From positions 23,277 to 87,276 of the forward strand of contig NZ_BNAR01000029.1 in the NCBI RefSeq assembly GCF_014653695.1: DNA of 64,000 nt, in the 5' to 3' direction. The first letter of the stretch is position 1; every line of letters starts with the position of its first letter. Source of the stretch: Lentzea cavernae. Its GTDB lineage: Bacteria; Actinomycetota; Actinomycetes; Mycobacteriales; Pseudonocardiaceae. Below the pieces are notes generated by a model. That model saw only the letters and a list, made by a program, of their open reading frames with translations, was not told the origin of the DNA and searched no databases. The translations under genes and the position numbers were made by a program. This document shows positions 32,244-44,090 of the stretch, in pieces.

Positions 32244-33752
32244 TCAGCCGGCCTTCAGCGTTTTGGACCACAGCGAGGCGCCTGTCGCGTCGCGCAACCA
32301 GACCGTGAGCTCGTGGCGCGACGCCTTGACCTCACCGAAGTGCTGGAACCCGTCCAGCGGCGAGGTGTTGGCGGCGGGCGGGGCGTGCACGAACACGGCC
32401 TGCGGGCCGAACGTCGGGTCGAGCGTGTTGGGGCCGAACGCGCCGGAGTGCAGCGGACCGGACACGAACTCCCAGAACGGGTCGAAGTCGCCGACGGCCG
32501 CACGATCGGGTGAATAGTGGTGCGCGGCCGTGTAGTGGACGTCCGCCGTGAGCCACACGGTGTTCTTGACGCGGCGCTTCTTGAGCTCCCTGAGCACCCA
32601 CGCGATCTCGTGCTCACGGCCGTTGGGCGCGCCGGGCAGCCCGTTCGCGACGCCCTCGACGTCGGTGCCGTCCGGGACGGTGAGGCCGATCGGCAGGTCC
32701 GCCGCGATGATCTTCCACGTGGCGGTGCTGCGGCTCAGGCCGTCGACGAGCCACTTCGCCTGCTTGGCGCCCAGGATCACGCCCGGCTGGTCCTTGGGCG
32801 AGGTGTTCTTGTCCTTGTAGGTGCGCATGTCGAGCACGAAGATCTCGACGTTGCGGCCGTAGGAGAACTTCCGGTACACGCGACCGTCCACCGCGCGCTT
32901 CTGGTCGATCGGCATCCACTCGTGGAACGCCTGGAAAGCACGCTGCGCCAACACGTCCACGCGCTTCTCGGTGTAGAGCGGGCTGTCGAGGATCTCGCCC
33001 GGATACCAGTTGTTGGTGACCTCGTGGTCGTCCCACTGCGCGTAGGTCGGAACCTGGGCGGCGAAGCGCTTCACGTTGTCGTCGAGGAAGTTGTAGGCGA
33101 ACTGGCCGCGGTACTCGTCGAGCGTCTCGGCCACTTTGGACTTCTCCGGCGTGACGAGGTTGCGCCAGATCCGGCCGTCCGGGAGCGTCACGCTCGCCTG
33201 CATCGGGTTGTCGGAGTACACGCTGTCGCCGCTGTGGATGAAGAAGTCGGGCCTGCGGTCGGCCATGGCCTTGAAGATCGGCATGCCGCCGATGTCGGGG
33301 TTGATGCCCCAGCCCTGGCCCGCCACGTCACCGGACCACACGAAGCTCACCTCGTCGCGGCCGAGCGGGGCGGTGGTGAAGCTGCCCGTGACGGGTTCGC
33401 TGCGGCTGCGGCCGTGCAGGTCCTCGGCCGTGACGCGGTAGTGGGCGGGGCGGCCGGGCAGCAGGCTCGACACCCTGACCTGCCCGGTGCCGCCGGTCTC
33501 GGGCGTGAGCAACGGGCCGCGGAAGCGGCGGGAGAAGCGGAACTTCGGGTCGTTGGACACCTCGACGAGCATCCGCGACGGTCGGTCCGCGCGGGTCCAG
33601 ACGATGCCGCCGTCCCAGGTCACGTCGCCGGACTGCACGCCGTGCGTGAGGATCGGGCGGTCGGTCTTCGCGAGGCTGATGCCCGAGGGCACCAGCGCCG
33701 CGGCCGTGCCGAGTGCGCCTGCCTTGAACAACGTACGACGGTCGAAGGTCAT
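32244..33752 (-). CDS. phoD: alkaline phosphatase D family, Tat-exported
   Basis: 502 residues. Twin-arginine signal DRRTLFKAGALG at the start, then an N-terminal beta domain (GVQSGDVTWDGGIVWTRAD) and the PhoD metallophosphatase domain. Metal-binding segments visible: WSGDVAGQG, HSGDSVYSDN, WDDHEVTNNWYPGE and LTADVHYTAAHH, which in known PhoD bind Fe3+ and Ca2+. It should hydrolyse phosphodiesters and monoesters outside the membrane. ATG at 33752. Phosphate-starvation control is usual for the family, but I see no clear PHO box. Confidence 0.93.
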   Translation of the reverse strand: MTFDRRTLFKAGALGTAAALVPSGISLAKTDRPILTHGVQSGDVTWDGGIVWTRADRPSRMLVEVSNDPKFRFSRRFRGPLLTPETGGTGQVRVSSLLPGRPAHYRVTAEDLHGRSRSEPVTGSFTTAPLGRDEVSFVWSGDVAGQGWGINPDIGGMPIFKAMADRRPDFFIHSGDSVYSDNPMQASVTLPDGRIWRNLVTPEKSKVAETLDEYRGQFAYNFLDDNVKRFAAQVPTYAQWDDHEVTNNWYPGEILDSPLYTEKRVDVLAQRAFQAFHEWMPIDQKRAVDGRVYRKFSYGRNVEIFVLDMRTYKDKNTSPKDQPGVILGAKQAKWLVDGLSRSTATWKIIAADLPIGLTVPDGTDVEGVANGLPGAPNGREHEIAWVLRELKKRRVKNTVWLTADVHYTAAHHYSPDRAAVGDFDPFWEFVSGPLHSGAFGPNTLDPTFGPQAVFVHAPPAANTSPLDGFQHFGEVKASRHELTVWLRDATGASLWSKTLKAG

Positions 33753-33821
33753 GCGCGGTTTCTAGTCGCCGTTTCTGGCCGGTGCAGAAACCCGGGGTGA
33801 ACTTCAGCAGCGCGAGTCCGG

Positions 33822-34541
33822 TCAGGCGGCGGTGAACCCGTCCGCCGTCAGGCGCTTGAGCCAGTCGGTGATGATCTGGCGCGACGCCGGGGTCGCGTGC
33901 ACCCACGTCTGGTGGTTCCGGTCGGTGTACTTGACCACGAGCCAGCGGCCGTCCTCGAAGTCGATCGTGGTGAGGAAGGTCTTGGCCCGCTGCCTGCCCT
34001 CGCCGTTGCGCCTCGCCGCGTACAGCTTCGCCGTGCCCTTGCGGGGCTGGGCCAGCAGCTGGCGCAGCGAGATGGACGGCGACGCCTTGCCCGGCTGGTG
34101 CAGCTTGATCTCGGTCTCGTGCACGTTGATCGACGCGCCACGGCCCGCCGGGACGTCCGGCAGCTGCATCGCGAGGACCTCCGGCGCGTTCTCCGGCCGG
34201 ATCGGGTGCAGCTGCACGAACCCGTTGTCGTGCAGGGCGAGGACGCCGTACTGCGAGTTCGCCGCCACCACCACGGGCCTGGTCTCGTCCGGCGTGGCCG
34301 CGATCCAGGCCGAGTAGTCGTGCTCCGCCTTGGCGATCAGGTGCAGCGTGCCCCGGACGTCCGGGTGGTCGAGCCCGACACGGCGCAGCTCACCGATGAC
34401 GTCGCGCTCGATGAGCACGCGCTCGTCCTCGGTCTCACCGGGCGAGTCGACGGACAGGGCCGGGTGGTACTGCCCCAGCCCCTCCTGCTTCCACAGCACG
34501 TCGAAGGCGAGGTCGGACAGTTGGATGGACGACCGCAGCAC
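33822..34541 (-). CDS. ESX secretion-associated protein, EspG family
   Basis: 239 residues. The opening IQLSDLAFDVLWKQEGLGQ and the beta-rich body match EspG, the cytosolic chaperone that binds PE-PPE type substrates of type VII secretion. GTG start at 34541 lies one base after the stop of the PPE-like gene, so the two are translated together, as expected for chaperone and client. It is the last gene of a four-gene operon. Confidence 0.85.
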   Translation of the reverse strand: MLRSSIQLSDLAFDVLWKQEGLGQYHPALSVDSPGETEDERVLIERDVIGELRRVGLDHPDVRGTLHLIAKAEHDYSAWIAATPDETRPVVVAANSQYGVLALHDNGFVQLHPIRPENAPEVLAMQLPDVPAGRGASINVHETEIKLHQPGKASPSISLRQLLAQPRKGTAKLYAARRNGEGRQRAKTFLTTIDFEDGRWLVVKYTDRNHQTWVHATPASRQIITDWLKRLTADGFTAA

Positions 34542-34542
34542 G

Positions 34543-35856
34543 TCACCCCCCGATCGTCGGCGGTGCGACCATCGGCATGTCACCGATGATCTCGTTCGTG
34601 TTCTCCTCGGTGATGAGGTAGTCGGCGGACTTGTGCTCCAGGTCGTCCTCTCCCCGACCCTTCGCGCCCTGACCACCCATCCCGCTCATGCCGGCCGCAC
34701 CCGCCTTGCCGGCGGCGCCTGCCGCTCCGCCTCGGGCGCTTGCGGCCGTCTCGCCCGTGCCACCGAACACCCCGGCCTTGCCGCCGGGCTGCTGACCCGC
34801 GGCCGTGCCAGCGGTGCCGCTGCTTCCGAGGCCGCCGACGCCACCGGTACCGAACCTGCCTGCGCCACCGGCACCGGCCGCGCCGCCGCCTCCGCCGAAC
34901 CTGCCGCCCGCACCCGCGCCACCGCGGCCACCGCCCGGCCCAGCCGGTCCGCCGGAGCTGTTGAGGCCGCCCGTGGTCGGACGGATGGGCACGCCGACGG
35001 GCGGGAGACCCGTGTTGCCCGGTCTGTCGATCACGCTGCCGACAGGGGGCTTGCCGGTGAGGTTCTCGCCGACGGGCCTGCCGGTGTTGTTGGTGTTGCT
35101 GGTGGTCGTGTTGTCGGAAGAGCTCGTGGTGGTCTGGTCGCCGTTGGTCGTGGGCACGGTCCAGCCGGTGCCGGTCGTGCTCTGGGGCGTGTTGGTCGAC
35201 GTCATGCTCGAGGTGCTCGACGTGCTGGACGAGCGCATGGTGGTGCTGCTCGTCGTCGTGGTCTTGTCCTCACCGTTGTCACCGCCGGTGTTGGCGATCT
35301 CGACCACGAGCGTGTCGACCGTGACACCGGGGAACTCCTTGGGCAGCTCACCGCGGTTGGTGTTGCTGGCGCTCTGGAACTCCCGGTAGACGTTGCGGTT
35401 GTGGGCCTCTTCAGCGTTGTAGCTGTTGACCTTGTCCTCGGTGTCGGTGTCCCACGGCGTCGCGTCGTCCCAGAAGTTCGTGTCCGGCTTGGCGGCCGGC
35501 ATGTTCTTCAGCTGGTTCTTGTTGAAGTTGAACTGGTAGATCTGGTTGGAGATGGAGTGATCGGCCTGCCGCAGGGAGTCCTGCATCTGCACCATGGCCT
35601 GGCTGATCGGGTTGCCGGCGGCCTGGGCCGCGTCCGCACTCGCTCCCGTCCACGACTCGCCCAGGGTCTCACCGACCCTCTTGAGCCTGGCCTCGATGCC
35701 GAAGTAGTTCTTCTCGAGTTCCTTGGCGGTGGTCGACGCGATCTGCGCGGACCCGGTGCCGGGCCCGCCGTGCATCTGCGAGTAGATCTGCGCTCCCGAG
35801 AACCCCTCGGCTCTGGTGTTGTCCTCGGTGAAGCAACTGGGCGCGGGCCGTGTCAT
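34543..35856 (-). CDS. PPE-like type VII secretion substrate
   Basis: 437 residues in three parts. An N-terminal helical domain of about 150 residues contains LGESWTGASADAAQ (a WXG-type turn) and QAMVQMQDSLRQADHSIS, like PPE-domain proteins of non-mycobacterial actinobacteria. A Thr/Ser-rich linker follows (about 200-265), then a Gly-rich region (about 300-400) and a charged C-terminus. No PE partner is visible; the WXG100-like protein upstream could be the partner. Its ATG overlaps the lipoprotein stop by four bases. The EspG chaperone follows immediately. Confidence 0.82.
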   Translation of the reverse strand: MTRPAPSCFTEDNTRAEGFSGAQIYSQMHGGPGTGSAQIASTTAKELEKNYFGIEARLKRVGETLGESWTGASADAAQAAGNPISQAMVQMQDSLRQADHSISNQIYQFNFNKNQLKNMPAAKPDTNFWDDATPWDTDTEDKVNSYNAEEAHNRNVYREFQSASNTNRGELPKEFPGVTVDTLVVEIANTGGDNGEDKTTTTSSTTMRSSSTSSTSSMTSTNTPQSTTGTGWTVPTTNGDQTTTSSSDNTTTSNTNNTGRPVGENLTGKPPVGSVIDRPGNTGLPPVGVPIRPTTGGLNSSGGPAGPGGGRGGAGAGGRFGGGGGAAGAGGAGRFGTGGVGGLGSSGTAGTAAGQQPGGKAGVFGGTGETAASARGGAAGAAGKAGAAGMSGMGGQGAKGRGEDDLEHKSADYLITEENTNEIIGDMPMVAPPTIGG

Positions 35857-36452
35857 TTCGCACCTGCCTTGATCGTGGTGACGGCGAGATTCGCGAACTC
35901 GGTGACAGCGGCGCACGGGTCCGCGAACTTCGGGCTACCGGCGAAGCTCGAGAAGGAGACGAGCATCGCCCTCTCGTCGGAGACCCCGACGAGGACGTCA
36001 CAACCACCGTCGTTGCGCTGGTCGGCGATGAGGGCGACGTACGCCGGATACCCCTGGATCGCGGGCTGCGGCTCGAACACCTTGTAGGTGACGTCCTCGT
36101 TGGGGAGGATCGTGCCCAGGTTCGCGCTCTCGTGGAGGAAAGCCACTCCGGGAGCCATTTTCGCGGGCGTGCTGGCGCCGAGCCAGACGCAACCCTCTCC
36201 CGCGGCGGTGGTGCTCACCCTGCCGCTGGTGCCCGGCAACCCGAACCCCTCCACCTGAGCCGCGGTGACCGTCTTGCACGGATCGGCCGTGAAGGCCTTC
36301 ACGTCGAGCGGGTTGTCGATCCGGGGGGCTCCGCCGCTGGTGCTCGTGGGCTGACTCGCGGTGGTCGGCGTACCGGCGGTACCGCCGCCGGTACCGCATC
36401 CCGCCAGCAGTGCGAGAGCGGCCGTGCCGACGACGATCGATCGGATGCGCAA
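35853..36452 (-). CDS. DUF3558 lipoprotein
   Basis: 199 residues with a lipobox LLAGCG (Cys near residue 19), a short Thr/Ser/Pro linker and the DUF3558 domain (DPCKTVTAAQVEGFGLPG, CVWLGAS, and a closing DPCAAVTEFANLAVTTI). DUF3558 lipoproteins are common next to ESX-type genes in Pseudonocardiales; their role is unknown. ATGA overlap with the PPE-like gene shows coupling. It is 12 bases downstream of the WXG100-like gene. Confidence 0.9.
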   Translation of the reverse strand: MRIRSIVVGTAALALLAGCGTGGGTAGTPTTASQPTSTSGGAPRIDNPLDVKAFTADPCKTVTAAQVEGFGLPGTSGRVSTTAAGEGCVWLGASTPAKMAPGVAFLHESANLGTILPNEDVTYKVFEPQPAIQGYPAYVALIADQRNDGGCDVLVGVSDERAMLVSFSSFAGSPKFADPCAAVTEFANLAVTTIKAGAK

Positions 36453-36464
36453 CAGCTCAGTCCT

Positions 36465-36761
36465 TCACTTGAGGTTGTCCCGGTTGCCCTGCTCAGTCCG
36501 CTCGTACTGAGCCAGCGTGGCCTTCAGGTTGTCGATCCGGGTGGTCAGCGTCGTCTGCAGCTGCCTGTTCGACTGCTGGTGCATCTCTCCGGTGTTGGAG
36601 GCCCAGTTCGCGTAGACCTGGCTGGGCGCGTCCTTGCCGGCGCCCTGGACGTTGGCCAGCACCTTGCCCTGGTTCTCGGCGACCATCAGCTCGTCGCGGA
36701 TCGACTCGTACTCCTTGATGGCGGCGCGGAGCGTCTCCAGATCGACCTTGGTCCCGCTCAT
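36465..36761 (-). CDS. WXG100-like small helical protein
   Basis: 98 residues predicted to form a helical hairpin with the turn NWASNT where WXG100 proteins have W-x-G, so the Gly is replaced. Length and position at the head of the PPE-like/EspG operon fit a type VII secretion target or partner. ATG at 36761. It is divergent from the DUF6346-like gene, 83 bases apart, where the operon promoter should lie. Confidence 0.75.
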   Translation of the reverse strand: MSGTKVDLETLRAAIKEYESIRDELMVAENQGKVLANVQGAGKDAPSQVYANWASNTGEMHQQSNRQLQTTLTTRIDNLKATLAQYERTEQGNRDNLK

Positions 36762-36844
36762 CCCCAGTGCCCTCCCGGCAGAATCGTGCGTCGAAGAGCA
36801 TAGCGCCAGGTCGCGGGCCCGCCCCTGGTTCGAAACACGATCGG

Positions 36845-37849
36845 GTGAACACTCCGAAGTGCTTTCATTGCGGTGTGCGCGCACTCGCCTTCGGACTCGC
36901 CGCGGTCCTCGCCTTCCTCGCACTGGCCACGACGATCCGCACGACGGACGTCCTGACCGGTGCGCTCGAAGCACGACAGGTCGGCACCGCCACCGTGTCG
37001 TCGTGCACCGAGCACGGGCCGATCGGCAGATGGGGCGTCGGCACGGCCCACGGGTGCGACGCCGACGTGCGGTGGGACGGCGGCGGCACCGAGCGGGTCG
37101 CGTTCGCACCGGGGCAGTTGGAGCCTGGCGAGCAGGGCGTTCCCGTCTTCCGGTCCACGAGGGAGGCCGGGCGCAACGACAGCGCGCGGTGGTTCCTGGC
37201 CGGGCCGCTCGCCGCCGTGGCGCTCGGGTTGCTGGCGTTGTGGTTCCTCACGGCCGCCGTGCTGTCGCTCGTTCCCTCCCGTGGTGGCAGCAAGAAGCCG
37301 GAGGAGGAGTGGCCGGTGACGAAGGCCGAGGTCAAGGCGGCCCCGGTCACGCGGCGGGTGCGCAGGCTGAGGTTGCTGGCGTGGCTCGGGGTGGCCACGG
37401 CCGCGGCGGAGGGGTTGGCTTCGATGCCGTTCTTCGACGCGCCGCGCCGGGCCGGGGAGTTCGTGTCGCCGTGGCCGCGGCTGGAGGAGGCCTGGCTCGT
37501 CGACCTGCCGTCCGGGGTGCTGGCCGGGTTCGCGGTGCTCACCGCCGCCGTGGTCGGGCTCGTCGCGGAGAGCGTGCACAAGGACGCGGCGAGGATCGTC
37601 CGATATGGACAGTCGTATCTCGACGCCAAGAAGGTGCCGCCTGGCGGGGGCAGTTGGGTGCCGACGGTGTTGATCGCGGCGCTGGCGACTTGGGCGATCG
37701 TCCAGGCGGCGCTTGCGATCGGGAACGCACCGCTCGTGGTGTGGCTGGCCGGTGGGCGGGACGCGGTGGTGTTGCTGGCCTTGCTGGGCATCGTCCTGGC
37801 CACCCGGCAGTCCGCAAAGGACATGGCCGCGCAATTGGTCGGGAAGTAG
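36845..37849 (+). CDS. membrane protein, DUF6346-like
   Basis: 334 residues with about five hydrophobic segments. One is near the N-terminus (LAFGLAAVLAFLALATT), a short extracellular loop with paired Cys (SSCTEHGPIG, AHGCDADVRW) follows, and further helices lie at about 130-150, 195-215, 240-260 and 290-325. The Cys-loop pattern is like a DUF6346-type family seen near ESX accessory genes; I hold this weakly. GTG at 36845 is chosen; GTG at 36875 is the alternative. Confidence 0.7.
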   Translation: MNTPKCFHCGVRALAFGLAAVLAFLALATTIRTTDVLTGALEARQVGTATVSSCTEHGPIGRWGVGTAHGCDADVRWDGGGTERVAFAPGQLEPGEQGVPVFRSTREAGRNDSARWFLAGPLAAVALGLLALWFLTAAVLSLVPSRGGSKKPEEEWPVTKAEVKAAPVTRRVRRLRLLAWLGVATAAAEGLASMPFFDAPRRAGEFVSPWPRLEEAWLVDLPSGVLAGFAVLTAAVVGLVAESVHKDAARIVRYGQSYLDAKKVPPGGGSWVPTVLIAALATWAIVQAALAIGNAPLVVWLAGGRDAVVLLALLGIVLATRQSAKDMAAQLVGK

Positions 37850-37885
37850 GGGAACCGGAAGACGGTCCGGCCAGTCTCAGGCGGC

Positions 37886-38335
37886 ATGAGTTCCGCAGAA
37901 CTGGGTGCCGGGCAGCAGCGGCTCGACGACTACATGCGCCGTGTCAACGACATCCAGCGCAGAGCCGAGGAGACGCAGGCCCAGCTCAAGGCGTTGCGCG
38001 CGGACGTCAGCAGTCCGGATCGGTCGGTCTCGGTGCGGATGGCGCCGGGTGGGCGGCTCGAGAAGCTGAGCCTGACGCCCGCGGCGATGCGGATGTCGCA
38101 CGAGCAGCTCGCCGCCCTGATCACCGAGACGGTCAGCAGGGGGCACGCGGCCGTCGCCGGGCAGATGGAGGCGACGATGCAGCCGTTGATCGGCGGCACG
38201 CCGGCCATGGACTTCCTGCGCGACCAGGTCACCGCGGCGCAGCAGCCGGAGGAGACCGAGGAGCAGCAGCAGCCTCCGAAACAGCGAAGGCCGTCGGGCG
38301 ACGACGACGAGCCGTTCGGCACCATCTACCGGTAA
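37886..38335 (+). CDS. YbaB/EbfC family protein
   Basis: 149 residues: a coiled-coil-rich N-terminal helix (RVNDIQRRAEETQAQLKALR), the central beta sheet (SVSVRMAPGGRLEKLSLTP), a second long helix, and an acidic Gln-rich tail of about 40 residues. YbaB proteins are dimeric and DNA-associated. In actinobacteria divergent copies recur next to type VII substrates, where the role is unknown. ATG at 37886. It is nine bases from the next gene, so it forms an operon with the EspC-like protein and the large WXG protein. Confidence 0.82.
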   Translation: MSSAELGAGQQRLDDYMRRVNDIQRRAEETQAQLKALRADVSSPDRSVSVRMAPGGRLEKLSLTPAAMRMSHEQLAALITETVSRGHAAVAGQMEATMQPLIGGTPAMDFLRDQVTAAQQPEETEEQQQPPKQRRPSGDDDEPFGTIYR

Positions 38336-38344
38336 GGGGTCCCG

Positions 38345-38650
38345 GTGTCAGGTTTTTCCATGGAACCCGCTGACGTCACCAGTCACGCGGGCGCCGTCCA
38401 GTCGTTCGGCACGGAGCTCACGCGCGCCGCCGGGCGGGGCGAGAGCGTCGATCTCGGCATCGAGACGTACGGGATCATCGGCCAGGTCTTCAGCCTGCCG
38501 GTGCGGGCGCACATCGCGGCGATCGCGAGTTCCATCAACGAGCTGGCGAACGCGCTGCCGGACGTGGCCGACGCGCTGCGCGACTGCGCGGACGCCACGA
38601 AGCAGACCGACGACGACCACGCGAAGCTCTTCGCGAAGTACAAGGGGTAG
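38345..38650 (+). CDS. EspC/DUF2580-like type VII secretion target
   Basis: 101 residues of a helical hairpin: MEPADVTSHAGAVQSFGTEL at the start and a C-terminal TDDDHAKLFAKYKG. This layout fits the EspC (DUF2580) group of small ESX-exported or partner proteins. GTG at 38345 with AAGGGG upstream; ATG at 38360 is an alternative. Two bases separate its stop from the next gene. Likely the secretion partner of the downstream large protein. Confidence 0.75.
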   Translation: MSGFSMEPADVTSHAGAVQSFGTELTRAAGRGESVDLGIETYGIIGQVFSLPVRAHIAAIASSINELANALPDVADALRDCADATKQTDDDHAKLFAKYKG

Positions 38651-38652
38651 AG

Positions 38653-39693
38653 ATGGTTCTCGACGTCAGTGCGGACAACGCCACCGACGGTGCGCGGATC
38701 GTCGACACCGTCTGGAAGTGCGCGGAGGACTTCAACAACCCCAGCGACTGGGCGTTCGACGGCGTGGCGCTCGGGCTCGACGTGCTCGGTTTCGTCGCGA
38801 ACCCGCTCGGCACGCTCGTGGGCGCGGGCATCGGGTGGCTGATCGAGCACGTGTCGTTCCTCAAGGAGCCGCTCGACGACCTGGCGGGCGATCCCGGCGC
38901 GATCAACGTCGTCGCGGCCGCCTGGGGCGAGGTCGCGAAGGCGTGCGCCAAGGTGGGCAACGACTACGCGGCCGCCGCCACCAGCCAGACGGACACGTGG
39001 ACCGGCACGTCCGGCGACGGTTACCGCAAGGCCGCGGGCACGCTCGCCGAGCAGATCAAGGCCCTGGAGGGCGCCGCGAACGCCGTCGCCACCGGCATCC
39101 GGGGCACGGGCGTCCTGGTCGCGGCGGTGCGCGGCATCATCCGCGACATCGTAGCGGACGTGGTGGCGGAGTTCATCATCGCCGCGGTGACCGCGCTCGC
39201 GACGAGCTGGTGCAGCTTCGGCGCCTCGATCGCCGCCTTCACCGGCTGGGCCGTCGCGCGGGCGGCGTCGACCGCGGGCAAGATCGCGGGCAAGGTCAGC
39301 AAGCTGCTGATGAAGCTCGCGCAGGCCGTCCGCAAGTTCGACAACCTCAAGGGCGTGTCCGACGCGCTCGCGAAGGCCGCGGTCAACATCGGCCGCAAGG
39401 CCAAGGGCGTCGGCCGTTCGATCGGCAGGAACCACGCCTCGGTCCGGCAGATCGAAGACGGGTTCTCCAGTGCCAACAACGCGATCCGCGACAAGCTGAC
39501 GTTCGGCAACGACGCGGCGAAGAACGCGGCCAACCGGGTCGACGACATCATGTCGCCGCGTGGCCGCGACGGGTTCGCGGACACGGTCAAGCCCGTCGCC
39601 CTCGGCCGCACGGGTGCCTCCGAGGCGTTCAAGGAAGGCGCGAACTGGGACGAGAGCTACGAGAAGGGCCAGGAGGACCTGGCCAAGCAGTAG
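38653..39693 (+). CDS. WXG-domain protein, candidate type VII effector
   Basis: 346 residues. Residues 75-150 form a WXG100-like hairpin with the turn DTWTGTSGDGYRKAA. A hydrophobic stretch follows (about 155-210, IIRDIVADVVAEFIIAAV then FTGWAVARAAS) and then a basic helical C-terminus of about 130 residues without a recognised toxin or enzyme motif. It is the third gene of the YbaB and EspC-like operon. No immunity-like gene follows, since the next gene is core DUF4233 on the other strand. It could be a secreted structural protein rather than a toxin. Confidence 0.75.
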   Translation: MVLDVSADNATDGARIVDTVWKCAEDFNNPSDWAFDGVALGLDVLGFVANPLGTLVGAGIGWLIEHVSFLKEPLDDLAGDPGAINVVAAAWGEVAKACAKVGNDYAAAATSQTDTWTGTSGDGYRKAAGTLAEQIKALEGAANAVATGIRGTGVLVAAVRGIIRDIVADVVAEFIIAAVTALATSWCSFGASIAAFTGWAVARAASTAGKIAGKVSKLLMKLAQAVRKFDNLKGVSDALAKAAVNIGRKAKGVGRSIGRNHASVRQIEDGFSSANNAIRDKLTFGNDAAKNAANRVDDIMSPRGRDGFADTVKPVALGRTGASEAFKEGANWDESYEKGQEDLAKQ

Positions 39694-39721
39694 TCGGGCG
39701 GGCCTGGCCGCGATCGCGCGG

Positions 39722-40123
39722 TCAGGCCCCTTCCGCCTGCTGCTGTTGCTGCGCGGGGAGCCTGCCCTCGGCCATCCGCTTGAGCAGGTCCTTGCGCAGC
39801 CACAGCAGGTACGCCCACACCAGCCCGAAGATCACGCCGATCACGCCCATCGCCGGCAGCAGCAGCCACGAGGCGATCAGCAGGACGTGCAGGCCGACCA
39901 CGACGGGGATCGCCCACGGGCGGCGGACGAAGGCGCACATCGCGATGAACACCGCGATGAAGCCGAACGCCACCCAGCCCACCGCGGACGTGACGCCGCC
40001 GTGCAGCTTGGCGATCACCGGCAGGGCCAGGGCGACGACGATGACCTCGAGGATCAGCGTGCCGGCCATGATGCCCCGGAACGCCTTCATCGGGTCCTTC
40101 TTCAGAGGGGCCGGGGCGGTCAT
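39722..40123 (-). CDS. DUF4233 membrane protein
   Basis: 133 residues with four membrane helices, starting with a conserved basic segment (KKDPMKAFRGIMAGTLILE) and ending in a Gln-rich tail. DUF4233 proteins follow folC across actinobacteria; function unknown. The ATG overlaps the folC stop by four bases. It is the last gene of valS-folC-DUF4233. In mycobacteria ndk comes next, but here 19 kb of other genes intervene. Confidence 0.92.
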   Translation of the reverse strand: MTAPAPLKKDPMKAFRGIMAGTLILEVIVVALALPVIAKLHGGVTSAVGWVAFGFIAVFIAMCAFVRRPWAIPVVVGLHVLLIASWLLLPAMGVIGVIFGLVWAYLLWLRKDLLKRMAEGRLPAQQQQQAEGA

Positions 40124-41457
40124 GCCGGTTCCTTCCCGAACAGCGCGCGGGCCTCGCCGGCCGTGACGACCGACCCGGTGACGATGATGCCGCCGCCCGA
40201 GAGCTCGTCCTCGGTCAGGTGGATGGCTTCCTCGATGGCGTCGACCAGGCGCGGACGCACCTCGAAGCGGTCCTCGCCGAAGATCGGGACGGCGAGACCG
40301 GCGAGCACGTCCGGGTCCATGGCGCGCGGCGAGGAGTTGGTGGTGATCACCAGCTCCTGCACGACCGGTTCCAGCGCGGCCAGGATGCCCTCGGCGTCCT
40401 TGTCCGCCATGACGGACACGACCGCGACCAGCTTGCGGAAGCCGAACTCCGACTCCAGCGCCTTGGCCAGGGCCGCGGCGCCGTGCGGGTTGTGCGCGGC
40501 GTCGACGAAGATGTTCGGCGTGGAGCGCACGCGCTCCAGGCGGCCCGGCGTGACGACCGAGGCGAAGCCCTCGCGGACGACGTCGATGTTGATCTGGCGG
40601 TCGGGACCCGCGCCGAAGAACGCCTCGACGGCGGCCAGCGCCAGTGCGGCGTTCGCTGCCTGGTGTTCTCCGTGCAGCGGCAGGAAGATGTCCTCGTAGA
40701 TTCCGCTCAGGCCCTGCAGCGTGATCATCTGCCCGCCCACCGCGACAGCCCGGGAGACGACGCCGAACTCGCTGCCGAAGCGCGCGATGGTCGCGTCGAC
40801 CTCGGCCACGCGCCTGAGGATCACCTTCATGACCTCGGCGGTCTGCTCACCGATGATCGCGACCGAGCCCGGCTTGATGATGCCGGACTTCTCGACCGCG
40901 ATGTCCTCGGGACGGTTGCCCAGGTACTCGGTGTGGTCGACGCCGATCGGGGTCAGCACGGCGACGCGGGTGTCCACGATGGACGTCGCGTCCCACGTGC
41001 CGCCCATGCCGACCTCGACGACGGCGACGTCGGCGGGCGCTTCCGCGAACGCCGCGTAGGCCATGCCGGTGAGCACCTCGAACTTGCTCATCCGGATCTC
41101 GGACTGCGCGTCGACCATCGCGACGTACGGCTCGATGTCGCGGTAGACCTCGACGTAGCGCTCGGGCGAGATCGGCTGGTTGTCGAGGCTGATCCGCTCG
41201 GTCGCGAGCTGCAGGTGCGGGCTCGTGAACCGGCCGGTGCGCAGGCCGATGCGCGAGAAGAGCGCGTCGACCATGCGCGACGTCGACGTCTTGCCGTTCG
41301 TGCCCGTCAGCTGCACGACCGGGTAGGACGTCTGCGGGTCGCCCAGCACGTGGGCGAGTGCGGAGATCCGCTCCAGCGACGGCTCGAGCTTGGTCTCGGG
41401 CCACCGCTGGTTGAGCTCGTTCTCGACGTCGAGGAACTCGTCGAGGTTGGTTTCCAC
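40120..41457 (-). CDS. folC: folylpolyglutamate/dihydrofolate synthase
   Basis: Adds glutamate to folates and, in most bacteria, also makes dihydrofolate. 445 residues. P-loop TGTNGKTST, the Mur-ligase-like FTSPHL and EVGMGGTWDATS motifs, and the HGEHQAANAALALAA and DAAHNPHG segments are all intact. ATG at 41457, five bases after the valS stop, so co-transcribed. Full length for the family. Confidence 0.97.
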   Translation of the reverse strand: METNLDEFLDVENELNQRWPETKLEPSLERISALAHVLGDPQTSYPVVQLTGTNGKTSTSRMVDALFSRIGLRTGRFTSPHLQLATERISLDNQPISPERYVEVYRDIEPYVAMVDAQSEIRMSKFEVLTGMAYAAFAEAPADVAVVEVGMGGTWDATSIVDTRVAVLTPIGVDHTEYLGNRPEDIAVEKSGIIKPGSVAIIGEQTAEVMKVILRRVAEVDATIARFGSEFGVVSRAVAVGGQMITLQGLSGIYEDIFLPLHGEHQAANAALALAAVEAFFGAGPDRQINIDVVREGFASVVTPGRLERVRSTPNIFVDAAHNPHGAAALAKALESEFGFRKLVAVVSVMADKDAEGILAALEPVVQELVITTNSSPRAMDPDVLAGLAVPIFGEDRFEVRPRLVDAIEEAIHLTEDELSGGGIIVTGSVVTAGEARALFGKEPA

Positions 41458-41462
41458 GGTTG

Positions 41463-44090
<2,628 letters not shown>

